Of a stretch of 64,000 bases of DNA, positions 16,389-25,164 are shown in pieces. The number at the start of each line of letters is the position of its first letter. Positions within the stretch are counted from its first letter, which is position 1. Where the stretch lies: positions 15,283-79,282 of the forward strand of contig JAEWOG010000057.1 of NCBI GenBank assembly GCA_023460975.1, in the 5' to 3' direction. A model generated the notes under the pieces. That model searched no databases and had not been told where the DNA came from. It worked only from the letters and a program-made list of their open reading frames with translations. A program made the translations under genes and the position numbers. The stretch is from Actinomycetes bacterium. Lineage in GTDB: Bacteria; Actinomycetota; Actinomycetes; Propionibacteriales; Nocardioidaceae.

Positions 16389-17128
16389 GAGCGCCCCTGC
16401 AGGCGGTCGGGCCGGTCGTCGCGTGCGGCGACCATGAGCGCCACCGCTTCGGTGACGTCGTCGGTCACGACGAGGCGATCCATGTCCTCGGGGCTGATCT
16501 TGCCGCTGGGCAGGACGGTGTCGCGCAGCCATGCCACGAGGCCGCCCCAGTACGCCGTGCCCACCAGGACGATGGGGAACGAGGTGATCGTCTGCGTCTG
16601 GACGAGGGTGAGCGCCTCGAAGAGCTCGTCGAAGGTGCCCAGCCCTCCGGGCAGCACGATGAAGCCCTGGGAGTACTTGACGAACATCGTCTTGCGGACG
16701 AAGAAGTAGCGAAAGTTGATGCCCTTGTCGACCCAGGCGTTGAGGCCGTTCTCGAAGGGCAGCTCGATCCCCAGGCCGATGCTCACGCCCCCGGCCTCGC
16801 TCGCGCCGCGGTTGGCGGCCTCCATCGCCCCGGGCCCGCCGCCGGTGATGACGGCGAATCCGGCTTCGGACAGCCGGCGGCCGATCTCGACGCCCTGGGC
16901 GTACTCGGCGTGGTCACTCGGCGTACGGGCCGATCCGAACACCGCGACGGCGGGGCCGGTCTCGGCGAGCGTCCCGAAGCCTTCGACGAACTCGGACTGG
17001 ATCCGCATCACGCGCCACGGGTCGGTGTGGACCCAGTCGCTGGGACCGCGCGAGTCGAGGAGGCGCTGGTCGGTGGTGCTGGTTTCGACCTGCCCTCGCT
17101 GCATGCGTACGGGGCCCTTGAACCTCAT
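16385..17128 (-). CDS. LOG-family (TIGR00730) Rossmann-fold protein
   Basis: A 247-residue member of the LOG/lysine-decarboxylase-like family, some of which are cytokinin nucleotide phosphoribohydrolases. The signature PGGLGTFDE is intact and GGGPGAMEAANRG forms the nucleotide-binding loop. The N-terminus (MRFKGPVRMQRGQ) precedes the domain. The ATG at 17128 comes 2 bp after the dapE stop and its own stop overlaps the DivIVA-like start. The biochemical substrate cannot be told from sequence. Confidence 0.92.
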   Translation of the reverse strand: MRFKGPVRMQRGQVETSTTDQRLLDSRGPSDWVHTDPWRVMRIQSEFVEGFGTLAETGPAVAVFGSARTPSDHAEYAQGVEIGRRLSEAGFAVITGGGPGAMEAANRGASEAGGVSIGLGIELPFENGLNAWVDKGINFRYFFVRKTMFVKYSQGFIVLPGGLGTFDELFEALTLVQTQTITSFPIVLVGTAYWGGLVAWLRDTVLPSGKISPEDMDRLVVTDDVTEAVALMVAARDDRPDRLQGRS

Positions 17129-17130
17129 CC

Positions 17131-18195
17131 TCAACGTCCTTCCAGCCAGGCGCGCAGGGCCTGCTCGCAGGCCCGGATCTCGCGTACGTCGACGTGCTCG
17201 TCGGCCTTGTGCGCATACAGGGGATCACCGGGCCCGTAGTTGACGGCCGGGATCCCCAGGACGCTGAACCGTGCGACGTCGGTCCACCCGAACTTGGGAG
17301 CCGGGCTCGCTCCGACGGCCTCGATGAACTGCTTGGCCGCGGGCCGGTCCAGCCCCGGCAGCGCCCCCGGCGCCGAGTCGGTCAGGCGCACCTCGAAGCC
17401 GTCGAAGAACTCCCGCACGTACGCCTCGGCCTCGGCCTCGCTGCGGTCGGGCGCGAAGCGGTAGTTGACCTCGACCGTGCACTCGTCGGGGACCACGTTG
17501 CCCGCCACTCCCCCGCTGATCCGTACGGCGTTGAGGCCCTCGTGGTACTCCAGCGAGTCGATCACGGGGCGACGCGGTTCGTAGGCGGCCAACCGGTTGA
17601 GGATCGCCGCGGCCGAGTGGATCGCGTTGACCCCGCGCCAGGAACGGGCGGAGTGCGCCCGCTCCCCGCGCGTGGTGACCTCGACGCGCAAGGTGCCCTG
17701 ACAGCCCGCTTCGACGCCGGCGTTGCTGGGCTCCATGAGGATCGCGAAGTCGGCCTCGAGGAGATCCGGGTCGGATTCGGCCAGCAACCGCAGCCCGTTG
17801 TGGACGGACGCGACCTCCTCGGCCTCGTAGAGGATGTAGGTGACATCGCGCACCGGAGCGCTCAGCGTGGCGGCCAGATGCAGGATGACCGCGTCGCCGC
17901 CCTTCATGTCGCAGGTGCCGAGGCCGTGCAGCACGGTGCCCTCCAGACGCGAGGGCAGGTTGCCGTTGACGGGCACGGTGTCGAGGTGCCCGGCGAGCAC
18001 GACACGCTCGCCGCGACCGAGGTTCGTCCGAGCGACGACGGTGTGGCCGCGGCGCTGGACCGACAGGTGCGGGTAGCGCCGCAGCTCGCGCTCCACGGCG
18101 TCGGCGATCTCGGTCTCGTGGTGACTGACGGACTCGATGTCGACGAGCTGGCGAGTGAGCTCGACGACGTCCGCTGTCAGGTCCAGTTCCGTCAT
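17131..18195 (-). CDS. dapE: Succinyl-diaminopimelate desuccinylase
   Basis: A 354-residue M20-family metallo-hydrolase that cleaves N-succinyl-LL-2,6-diaminopimelate in lysine and peptidoglycan synthesis. Metal-site motifs are present: LAGHLDTVPVNG, GLGTCDMKGG, ILYEAEEVAS and, near the C-terminus, YGPGDPLYAHKADEHV. The ATG at 18195 (MTELDLTADVVELTR) is preferred; an upstream ATG at 18204 would add three residues. It leads a leftward operon with the LOG and DivIVA-like genes. dapD and dapC of the same pathway lie at 33.8 and 35.9 kb. Confidence 0.95.
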   Translation of the reverse strand: MTELDLTADVVELTRQLVDIESVSHHETEIADAVERELRRYPHLSVQRRGHTVVARTNLGRGERVVLAGHLDTVPVNGNLPSRLEGTVLHGLGTCDMKGGDAVILHLAATLSAPVRDVTYILYEAEEVASVHNGLRLLAESDPDLLEADFAILMEPSNAGVEAGCQGTLRVEVTTRGERAHSARSWRGVNAIHSAAAILNRLAAYEPRRPVIDSLEYHEGLNAVRISGGVAGNVVPDECTVEVNYRFAPDRSEAEAEAYVREFFDGFEVRLTDSAPGALPGLDRPAAKQFIEAVGASPAPKFGWTDVARFSVLGIPAVNYGPGDPLYAHKADEHVDVREIRACEQALRAWLEGR

Positions 18196-18220
18196 GGTGA
18201 CCATCCAACCAGCCACCAGC

Positions 18221-18238
18221 ACTGGACAGGTGTCCAGT
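18221..18238. promoter_or_regulatory. 18-bp palindrome, candidate operator
   Basis: ACTGGACAGGTGTCCAGT is two perfect 8-bp arms around GG. It lies 20 bp upstream of the LLM oxidoreductase ATG and 25 bp from the dapE start, as expected for a dimeric repressor site (TetR or MarR type) in a divergent promoter. The regulator is not identified. Confidence 0.65.
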
Positions 18239-18257
18239 TTGCGCTACTGTGCTCCCC

Positions 18258-19103
18258 ATGCGCCACGGCATCGTCCTCTTCACCAGCGATCGGGGCATCG
18301 CGCCCACCACCCTCGCCACCGCAGCGGAGGAGCGGGGCTTCGACACGTTCTACGTGCCCGAGCACACCCACATCCCCGTACGCCGCGATGCGGCCCACCC
18401 CGGCACCGGCGACGCCTCGCTGCCCGACGACCGCTACCTGCGCACCCTCGACCCGTGGGTCACGCTGGCCGCCGTGGCAGCCGTGACGTCCACCATCCGG
18501 CTCTCGACCGCCGTGTGCCTGCCCGTCGAGCACGACCCGATCACGCTCGCCAAGACGATCGCGACCCTGGACCACCTCTCCGGCGGTCGCGTCACGATCG
18601 GCGCGGGCTTCGGATGGAACACCGACGAGCTCGCCGACCACAACGTCCCGCCCGCGAAGCGCCGCACCGTCCTCAAGGAGTACGTCGAGGCGATGCGGGC
18701 CCTGTGGACCCAGGAGGAGGCCTCCTACGACGGCGAGTTCGTCTCGTTCGGCCCCTCGTGGGCCTACCCCAAGCCGACCCAGGCCCACGTCCCCCTCATC
18801 GTCGGAGCCGAGGCCGGCCCCAAGACCATGCAGTGGATCACCGACCACGCCGACGGCTGGATGACCACGCCGCGCAGCGAGGACATCCCCGCCAAGATCG
18901 CAGCCCTCAACGAGACCTGGCAGGCAGCCGGACGCGCGGGACGACCGCTGGTCCACGTGCTCATCGCCTCCCGTCCCTCCCCCGAGGACCTGGCCGGCTA
19001 CGCCGAGGCGGGCGTGGACGAGCTGATCTGGGGGGTCCCCGACGCTGACGAGGCGTCCGTGCTGACGTACCTGGACAAGCTCGCGGGCCGCGTGCGGGGC
19101 TGA
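18258..19103 (+). CDS. LLM-class (luciferase-like, F420-type) oxidoreductase
   Basis: A 281-residue TIM-barrel protein of the bacterial-luciferase superfamily. Family features include the start MRHGIVLFTSDRG, FYVPEHTHIPV, DPWVTLAAVAAVT, RLSTAVCLPVEHDPITLAK, GRVTIGAGFGWN and PLIVGAEAG. Members in actinobacteria usually use F420 or FMN, and which one is not decided here. The ATG at 18258 is preferred over a GTG at 18249. The gene is divergent from dapE, with a palindrome between them. Confidence 0.88.
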   Translation: MRHGIVLFTSDRGIAPTTLATAAEERGFDTFYVPEHTHIPVRRDAAHPGTGDASLPDDRYLRTLDPWVTLAAVAAVTSTIRLSTAVCLPVEHDPITLAKTIATLDHLSGGRVTIGAGFGWNTDELADHNVPPAKRRTVLKEYVEAMRALWTQEEASYDGEFVSFGPSWAYPKPTQAHVPLIVGAEAGPKTMQWITDHADGWMTTPRSEDIPAKIAALNETWQAAGRAGRPLVHVLIASRPSPEDLAGYAEAGVDELIWGVPDADEASVLTYLDKLAGRVRG

Positions 19104-19188
19104 GTACGGGCCCGTCATGGGCCACACACCCTCACCCCCGCCCACAGCGCATAGAGTGACGTCGTCGTGCCACGCCTCGGGGGGAGAG

Positions 19189-21159
19189 ATGAGCCACGTG
19201 CCCGTTCGTCCACACACTGTCCGACCGCCGCGCCTGATCGCCTGGGCGCTCGCTGCCGTCCTCGGGGCCACGGCCCTGTGGGTGCCCGCAGCAGCCGTCC
19301 CCGGCTGGACGGACACCTCCACGCTGGCAGCCACGGGCGTCATCACGCCCACCACGGACAGTGCGAGCGCGGTCAGCACGGCCAGCGACGCCGCGGGCAA
19401 TGCTGTCGCAGCGTGGGCCACCGCTGGCGCCATCATGGTTGCGCGACGCCCGGCCGAAGGCGCTTGGTCGGCGCCCGAGGTGCTCGCGGCGACACCGGAG
19501 ATGCCCGACTCACCGCAGGTCCACATGAACCCCGACGGCCGCACGGTCGTGGCTTGGGCGTACCCGTGGATCTCCGTCAGCAACACGACGAACGGCGGAG
19601 TGTGGGCCCGCACCACGACCCCGGGCCAGCCCTGGGGCCCCGTACTGCGCGGCGCGCCGGACACCACCCGCGGCCGTCTCGTCACTGACATGGGTCCGGA
19701 CGGCTCGCTGCATGCGGCGTGGCAGGGCGGCTTCACTGCGACCTCAATCACCCTGACGCCCGGCGATCAGTGGGGCGCTCTGACCCATCACCAGGCGCCG
19801 GGGTGTGATCTCAGCGCTCCGACCGCGATCGCGGCCGAGGGCGACGGCTCCGTGAGCGTTCTGACAACCGGGTGGCATCCGCTGGACGCCAACGGAGTGC
19901 AGTGGTGGTGCACCTATGTCGACCGCGCCAGTGCCAGCGGCACGTGGGAGCCCATCCGGATCCTGGATCCCGATTCGTCCGGACAAGCGTCCCTGACCGC
20001 TGCGGCCGACGGCACCGTCCACGCGACGTGGGTCTCCTCGCGCGGGGTCGTGTACGCGGGTCGCAGCGCGGACGGCACATGGAAGCCCGACGAGGTGCTG
20101 CGCCCCGCAGCCGCGACGGCGGGAGCACCGTTGTCGGGCCCCCGCGTCGCGATGGACACGTACGGTGGACTGTCCGTCGTGTGGAGCGAAGGAGCACCCA
20201 CGACGCGGACCATCCGGGCGCGGACCCGCCTGCCTGGCAGCACGTGGGGCTCGGTGATCAACGTGTCCCAGTCCGGTTCGCACACCTCGGATGCACGCCT
20301 CGTCGCGCTGGAGAGTGGGAGCCTCCACGCCAGTTGGCTGAGGATCACGCCCGAGGGACCCCTCGTCGAGTCTGCCTCGCGTGACGGTGAGACCGCCTGG
20401 AACAGCGTCGTGGCGCTCGGCCCGGGAGCGTCGCCAGACCAGAGCACCACGATCGACAGCCTGAGCCCGTCTGCCGCCACCGACGGCACCGGCAACCTCC
20501 TGTACGGCTGGGCGCGGGACCAGGACGGCCAGCGGGCGACCGTCCACCTGCGCTCGCTCGACGCGGCTGGCCCCCGCTTCACCTCGGTGTCCGTGCCGCA
20601 GCAGGCCACGGTCGGGGCTCTGCACGGTTTCACCGCTGAGGCGCGGGACGCGTGGAGCGGGTTCTCCGCGATGAACTGGGACTTCGGGGACGGCACCACG
20701 ACGACCGGGACGTCCGTCAGTCACACGTACGCGGCCCCGGGCGCCTACGCGGTCACCGTCACCGCGGTGGACACGCTGGGCAACGTGACGCGTTCGACGC
20801 ACCCCGTCACCGTGATTGCAGCGTCCGCGGCTCGCTCCGCGATCACGAAGTTCACGCTCTCGAGCAAGCGCCTGCGTCTGAAGGGTCCTGCCAAGAAGCG
20901 CAAGGTCAAGGCCCACATCACCTTGGAGGGTCCGGCGCGAGTGACGCTCACGTGGAAGAAGTGGGTCGTCAAGAAGACCAAGAAGGGCAAGAAGCGGGTC
21001 CTCAAGACCGTGGCACGGTCGTCGTACACGCTGGTCGGCGGCAAGAACTCGCTGACGCTGAAGGCCAAGGTCGGCAAGAAGAAGCTCAAGCCCGGCAAGT
21101 ACGTCCTCGTGGCGTCGTCGACCAACTCCAAGAAGGCCAAGCTTCGCATCACCCGATGA
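19189..21159 (+). CDS. Secreted PKD-domain protein, first of three tandem paralogues
   Basis: A 656-residue protein with a signal peptide (LIAWALAAVLGATALWVPAAA), a long middle region of repeated beta-strand units (GTWEPIRIL, GTWKPDEVL, STWGSVINV), and a PKD domain near residue 494 (MNWDFGDGTTTTGTSVSHTY). The last 100 residues form a Lys/Arg-rich beta domain (KKWVVKKTKKGKKRVLKTV) ending KAKLRITR. The repeats resemble BNR/beta-propeller-like blades. ATG 19189 lies after GGGGGGAGAG. The basic tail suggests binding to an anionic wall polymer, which is inference. Confidence 0.8.
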   Translation: MSHVPVRPHTVRPPRLIAWALAAVLGATALWVPAAAVPGWTDTSTLAATGVITPTTDSASAVSTASDAAGNAVAAWATAGAIMVARRPAEGAWSAPEVLAATPEMPDSPQVHMNPDGRTVVAWAYPWISVSNTTNGGVWARTTTPGQPWGPVLRGAPDTTRGRLVTDMGPDGSLHAAWQGGFTATSITLTPGDQWGALTHHQAPGCDLSAPTAIAAEGDGSVSVLTTGWHPLDANGVQWWCTYVDRASASGTWEPIRILDPDSSGQASLTAAADGTVHATWVSSRGVVYAGRSADGTWKPDEVLRPAAATAGAPLSGPRVAMDTYGGLSVVWSEGAPTTRTIRARTRLPGSTWGSVINVSQSGSHTSDARLVALESGSLHASWLRITPEGPLVESASRDGETAWNSVVALGPGASPDQSTTIDSLSPSAATDGTGNLLYGWARDQDGQRATVHLRSLDAAGPRFTSVSVPQQATVGALHGFTAEARDAWSGFSAMNWDFGDGTTTTGTSVSHTYAAPGAYAVTVTAVDTLGNVTRSTHPVTVIAASAARSAITKFTLSSKRLRLKGPAKKRKVKAHITLEGPARVTLTWKKWVVKKTKKGKKRVLKTVARSSYTLVGGKNSLTLKAKVGKKKLKPGKYVLVASSTNSKKAKLRITR

Positions 21160-21194
21160 GGTGGAAGCACTCGGACAGGCAGGACCACGCTCAC

Positions 21195-23072
21195 ATGCAC
21201 CTCACCGTCACACGCCGCCCGCGAGCCATCACGCTGTCCGCGACGCTCGTGCTCGCGCTGGTCGTGAGCCTCGCAGCCGTCCGCCCGGCCAGCGGAGAGG
21301 ACTGGACGACACCGACGGAACTGGGGATTGGTTCCGAGGCCACCGGCGGCCACGACGTGGCGGTGAACACCGCGGGCGAAGCCGCCGCAGTGTGGATCGT
21401 CGGCTCGTCGGTGCGCGCATCAACGCGCACGCCCGGCGCCGCGTGGTCGGGTTGGGAGGAGATCGGCTCAGTTCCGTCCGGACCCGGCACCTCGATCGCC
21501 CCGCGGGTGTTCCTGTCACCCGAAGGGATCGTCCATGCGATTTGGGGGCGCGGCGGGGAGTTCACTTCCCCCGCCGTGCCTGGCACGTTCCAGTCACGAC
21601 GCCGATCGCCGCAAGGGACGTGGAGCCCGGTGCAGACCTACCAATCACCCACGCCGATCGCCGACTTCGGCGCCACCCTCACCAGCGACGGCGGCCTGGT
21701 CCTTCACTGGCTGACCTTCGGGAGGGGGTACGCCACCCGCCTCGATCCCGCAGGACAGTGGGCACCCCACCATGAGTATCCGGGCGGCGACCGCCTGGGC
21801 GCTGCCATCGCGTCGTTTCGCGAAGGGGCCGGTGCGACAGTGCTGTGGTCCGACTTCACGCAGCCGTCATCCACCTACTCCCACACTTGGCGCGACGGCT
21901 CATGGGAGCCCAGCAGGCAGGTGTTCACGGGGACCATGACGGTGTCGACTGTCACGGACTCGTCTCCTTCGGGATGGGTCGTCGCCGCCGACACCACGTC
22001 CTCCGTGCCAGTACGCTTCCGGTCCCCCAACGGGACGTGGCAGGAGCCATTCGCCCTCCCCTACACGGCCATCGGGGTATCGGTGGCGCTGACCGAGTCG
22101 AATCAGGCTGTGGTCGCCTGGACCGACGGCGAAGCCGGGGCCAGGTCCGTCCGCGCTGCCTTGGTCGACCCGGTGTCGGGTCCCGGCCCGGTCACGACCC
22201 TGAGCGGCCCGGGCACGAACTCCGCGCCTGTGGTCGAGATCGGCGCTGGTGGCGTCGCCACCGTCGCATGGTCAGGGCCCAGCGGGACGACTCAGGCCGT
22301 GACGGCAAGGGCATGGCAGGCGGACGCCGGCTGGGGCGAGCCTCGCCTTCTCGGCCTCGCCTCGGGCGCGACGCCCCCGGCGCTGAGCGGCGAGGGCGAC
22401 GGCGACGCCATTCTCGCCTGGATCAACTCCGCTGGGCGTCTCCAGACGCGCACCCTCGATCGCACCCCACCCAAGATCACCACTCTCGCGTGGTCGGGGA
22501 GCTTCGTGAACGAGCCGATCCAATTCAGCGCCACGGCCACCGACACGTGGTCACCGGTGTCCGGGGCGACCTGGGACCTCGGGGGCGGCGCGGGCCAGCA
22601 GGGCCTGACCACCTCGCACGCATTCACCGAGGCCGGGCTCCACCCCGTGTCGCTCACCGTGACTGATGCAGCAGGCAACAGCTCCACCCAGCAGGTGCTG
22701 GTGACGGTGGGCACGCGCGATGCCCCCGTGACGGTGCCGCACCAGCCGACGATGAGCCGGTTCGCACTCGACCGGCGCAAGATTCGCCTCAAGGGGCCGA
22801 AGGCGAAGCGGCGTACCACCGCCTGGATCGACCTCGACGGCAGCGGCCGGGTCCAGATCCAGTGGTCCAAGAAGGTCGTCAAGGTGCGCAAGGGCAAGAA
22901 GCGCACCGTCCTCAAGCCCGTCGGCACGTCGGCGTACGACATGAAGCCCGGGGCGAACCGGCTCACGCTGAGGCCGAAGGTGGGGTCCAAGCGCCTCAAG
23001 GTCGGCCGCTACGTCCTGGTCGCGACCATCGGGCAGAGCTCGCGCACGGCGAAGCTCCGCGTCACCCGCTGA
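21195..23072 (+). CDS. Secreted PKD-like protein, second tandem paralogue
   Basis: A 625-residue paralogue of the upstream gene. It has a signal peptide (ITLSATLVLALVVSLAAV), blade-like repeats (GTWSPVQTY, GSWEPSRQV, GTWQEPFAL), a weaker PKD-like module near residue 455 (TWDLGGGAGQQGLTTSHAF) and the same basic C-terminal domain (WSKKVVKVRKGKKRTVLKPV) ending KLRVTR. The ATG at 21195 precedes a good signal peptide. An ATG at 21156 overlapping the previous stop (ATGA) would add 13 residues and translational coupling. Confidence 0.8.
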   Translation: MHLTVTRRPRAITLSATLVLALVVSLAAVRPASGEDWTTPTELGIGSEATGGHDVAVNTAGEAAAVWIVGSSVRASTRTPGAAWSGWEEIGSVPSGPGTSIAPRVFLSPEGIVHAIWGRGGEFTSPAVPGTFQSRRRSPQGTWSPVQTYQSPTPIADFGATLTSDGGLVLHWLTFGRGYATRLDPAGQWAPHHEYPGGDRLGAAIASFREGAGATVLWSDFTQPSSTYSHTWRDGSWEPSRQVFTGTMTVSTVTDSSPSGWVVAADTTSSVPVRFRSPNGTWQEPFALPYTAIGVSVALTESNQAVVAWTDGEAGARSVRAALVDPVSGPGPVTTLSGPGTNSAPVVEIGAGGVATVAWSGPSGTTQAVTARAWQADAGWGEPRLLGLASGATPPALSGEGDGDAILAWINSAGRLQTRTLDRTPPKITTLAWSGSFVNEPIQFSATATDTWSPVSGATWDLGGGAGQQGLTTSHAFTEAGLHPVSLTVTDAAGNSSTQQVLVTVGTRDAPVTVPHQPTMSRFALDRRKIRLKGPKAKRRTTAWIDLDGSGRVQIQWSKKVVKVRKGKKRTVLKPVGTSAYDMKPGANRLTLRPKVGSKRLKVGRYVLVATIGQSSRTAKLRVTR

Positions 23073-23088
23073 GGCCCGCGCACGGGCC
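23073..23088 (+). terminator. GC hairpin between second and third paralogue
   Basis: GGCCCG-CGCA-CGGGCC begins at the first base after the stop of the second paralogue. The arms are 6 bp and no T tract follows, so it is at best a weak terminator or an mRNA 3'-end stabiliser. Confidence 0.4.
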
Positions 23089-23128
23089 CGCTGCGTACAT
23101 TGGTCGAGACCACTCGGGAGGTGGACAG

Positions 23129-25072
23129 ATGACTCGGGGAACTTTCGTACGGGGGCACGACACACGGAGCCCACGCACACGGAGCCCACGCACACGCCGG
23201 TGGGCAGGCGCGTGGGCCCTCGCGCTGCTGGCCATGATCGCCGGGACGCTCGTCGGCGTCTCCCCGGCCCACGCCGAGCAGTGGGCGGGCTCCGAGGCGA
23301 TCCCCTCCCCCACGCCTCCCGTGTCGACCTCGGTGGTCGACACCGACGCAAGCGGCCACTCCGCCGCGGTCTGGCGCACCTCGAGCGCCGTCATGGTCAG
23401 TCGTCGCCAGCCCGGCGGCGGCTGGAGCGCGCCCGACTCGTGGCCGTGGACCGGCGGGACTCCCTCGGTGGCCGTGTTCGTCACGTCGACCACGACGACC
23501 GTCGTGTGGCGGGTCGGGGGGACCACACCCACCATTCACTCCGCGTCCGCGCCGCACGGGCAGCCGTGGGGCGAGACGCAGACCCTCAGCTCGGCCGCGG
23601 GCAACACCGGCGCGGCGTTCGCGGCCCTGGACGACGGCACCGTCCTCGCCGCGTGGTCGAACGGCGCGGAGATCGCCTACGCCCGTCTCGGCATGGGAGG
23701 CACGTGGAGCGCCGCCTCCGGGGTGCCGTCGCTCAGTGGCACGTCCACGCTGCGGCTCCTCACCACCGACCCGTCGGGCCGCGCCCACCTCTTCGCGAGC
23801 TCTCAGCCGGCGGGAGGCACGCACACGCTGTGGAGCACCACCCTCGCGAGCGGAGCGTGGACGCCACCAGCCGCCTTCTCCAACTCAGCAGTGAGCATCT
23901 CGGCCGTGGACGCGGGCGTCGGCGCCGACGGCACGCAACACGTCACCTGGGCGATGGGCAGCACCGCAACCACGACTCAGATCCGCTACGCACAGCGCGT
24001 CAACGGCGCCGCGTGGGCGAGCGGTGCCCTGCTGGCGAACTCGACCGCCGAGGCGCCCGTCGCCGTCGCGGGCGCCCAGGTGGGCGTCGAACCCAACGGC
24101 AGCGCCACCGTGTTCTGGCGCAGCGGCACCGGGGCGAGCGCCACGATCCGCGCGCGGACCCGCTCCGCGGCCGGGACGTGGGCGGCGACAACGGTCATCG
24201 GCGCGGCAGGCAACTACTCCCCGCCCGTCGCGATGGTCGCTGCCAACGGGACCACCCACGTGACCTGGCAGCTCGCCGGCGCCATCCAGTCCCGACGGCG
24301 CGCCGCCGGCGCCACGGCGTGGGGTGCGACGAACACGGTCGGCACCGGCCAGACCCCCGCCGGCACGACGGCGCCGCTCAAGCCCACCCTCAGCACCGAC
24401 TCCGATGGCAACCTGCTGTACGGCTGGTCGGTCGCCGGCACGAGCCCGGGGCTGCGCGTGCGCGCCTTCGACAACGCAGGGCCCTACCCCACGGTCTCCT
24501 CGATCCCGGCGACGGCCCGCGTGGGCGACGTGACGGGCATGACCCAGGAGGCGCGCGATGCCTGGCTCGATCCGGCCACGGTGACCTGGAGCTTCGACGA
24601 CTCGACTCAGACGGCCACGGGGACCTCGATCACTCACATGTTCGCCACCCCCGGGACGCGGACGGTCACCGTGACCCTGACGGACTCCTTCGGCCACAGC
24701 AGGGCCGTACGCCACACCGTGGAGGTCTTGCCGGCGACGGTGCTGCCCACGCTGTCGGCGTTCTCCCTCAAACCCCGCAAGGTCCGGCTGCGGGCCCCGA
24801 AGAAGAAGCGGGTGCTGCGCGCCACGACGACGGTGGACTACAACGGCACCCTCCACCTGACGTTCAAGCGCAAGGTCGTGGTGAAGACCAAGAAGGGGCG
24901 CAAGAAGAAGCTGCGCACCTTCGCCAAGACCGACCACCCCGTACGCGCCGGCGCCAACACCATCAAGATCGGGCGCCGCCCCGGGGGCAAGAAGCTCAAG
25001 CCGGGCACGTACGTCGTCATCGCCACCGCGGGGATGAACACCCGCAAGGCGAAGTTCCGCGTCGTGCGCTGA
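23129..25072 (+). CDS. Secreted PKD-like protein, third tandem paralogue
   Basis: A 647-residue paralogue of the two preceding genes. The signal peptide (WALALLAMIAGTLVGVSPAHA) has an extended basic n-region that contains a duplicated RSPRT encoded by a 15-bp direct repeat (23162-23191). Blade-like repeats follow (GTWSAASGV, GAWTPPAAF, GTWAATTVI), then a PKD-like module near residue 484 (VTWSFDDSTQTATGTSITH) and the basic tail (KRKVVVKTKKGRKKKLRTF) ending KAKFRVVR. A GGGAGGTGG upstream supports ATG 23129. A strong hairpin follows the stop. Confidence 0.8.
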   Translation: MTRGTFVRGHDTRSPRTRSPRTRRWAGAWALALLAMIAGTLVGVSPAHAEQWAGSEAIPSPTPPVSTSVVDTDASGHSAAVWRTSSAVMVSRRQPGGGWSAPDSWPWTGGTPSVAVFVTSTTTTVVWRVGGTTPTIHSASAPHGQPWGETQTLSSAAGNTGAAFAALDDGTVLAAWSNGAEIAYARLGMGGTWSAASGVPSLSGTSTLRLLTTDPSGRAHLFASSQPAGGTHTLWSTTLASGAWTPPAAFSNSAVSISAVDAGVGADGTQHVTWAMGSTATTTQIRYAQRVNGAAWASGALLANSTAEAPVAVAGAQVGVEPNGSATVFWRSGTGASATIRARTRSAAGTWAATTVIGAAGNYSPPVAMVAANGTTHVTWQLAGAIQSRRRAAGATAWGATNTVGTGQTPAGTTAPLKPTLSTDSDGNLLYGWSVAGTSPGLRVRAFDNAGPYPTVSSIPATARVGDVTGMTQEARDAWLDPATVTWSFDDSTQTATGTSITHMFATPGTRTVTVTLTDSFGHSRAVRHTVEVLPATVLPTLSAFSLKPRKVRLRAPKKKRVLRATTTVDYNGTLHLTFKRKVVVKTKKGRKKKLRTFAKTDHPVRAGANTIKIGRRPGGKKLKPGTYVVIATAGMNTRKAKFRVVR

Positions 25073-25075
25073 CGG

Positions 25076-25114
25076 CCGAGAGCCCCGCCCCGCACAGCGG
25101 GACGGGGCTCTCGG
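25076..25114. terminator. Strong bidirectional hairpin terminator
   Basis: Arms of 17 bp with one mismatch around a short ACAG-type loop begin 3 bp after the last paralogue stop. It separates that gene from convergent ileS, so it can serve both strands. There is no long T tract, as is common in GC-rich actinobacteria. Confidence 0.75.
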
Positions 25115-25131
25115 ATCTCAGGTCATGGCCC

Positions 25132-25155
25132 CCGCCGGTTGAGCTTGTCGAAACC
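25132..25155. repeat. Dispersed repeat, copy A
   Basis: A 24-bp copy whose complementary strand contains GTTTCGACAAGCTCAACC, the same unit as in the cluster at 38294-38414 and a variant inside ileS at 27261-27283. It sits just downstream of the ileS stop. Confidence 0.8.
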
Positions 25156-25164
25156 AAGCCCCCG

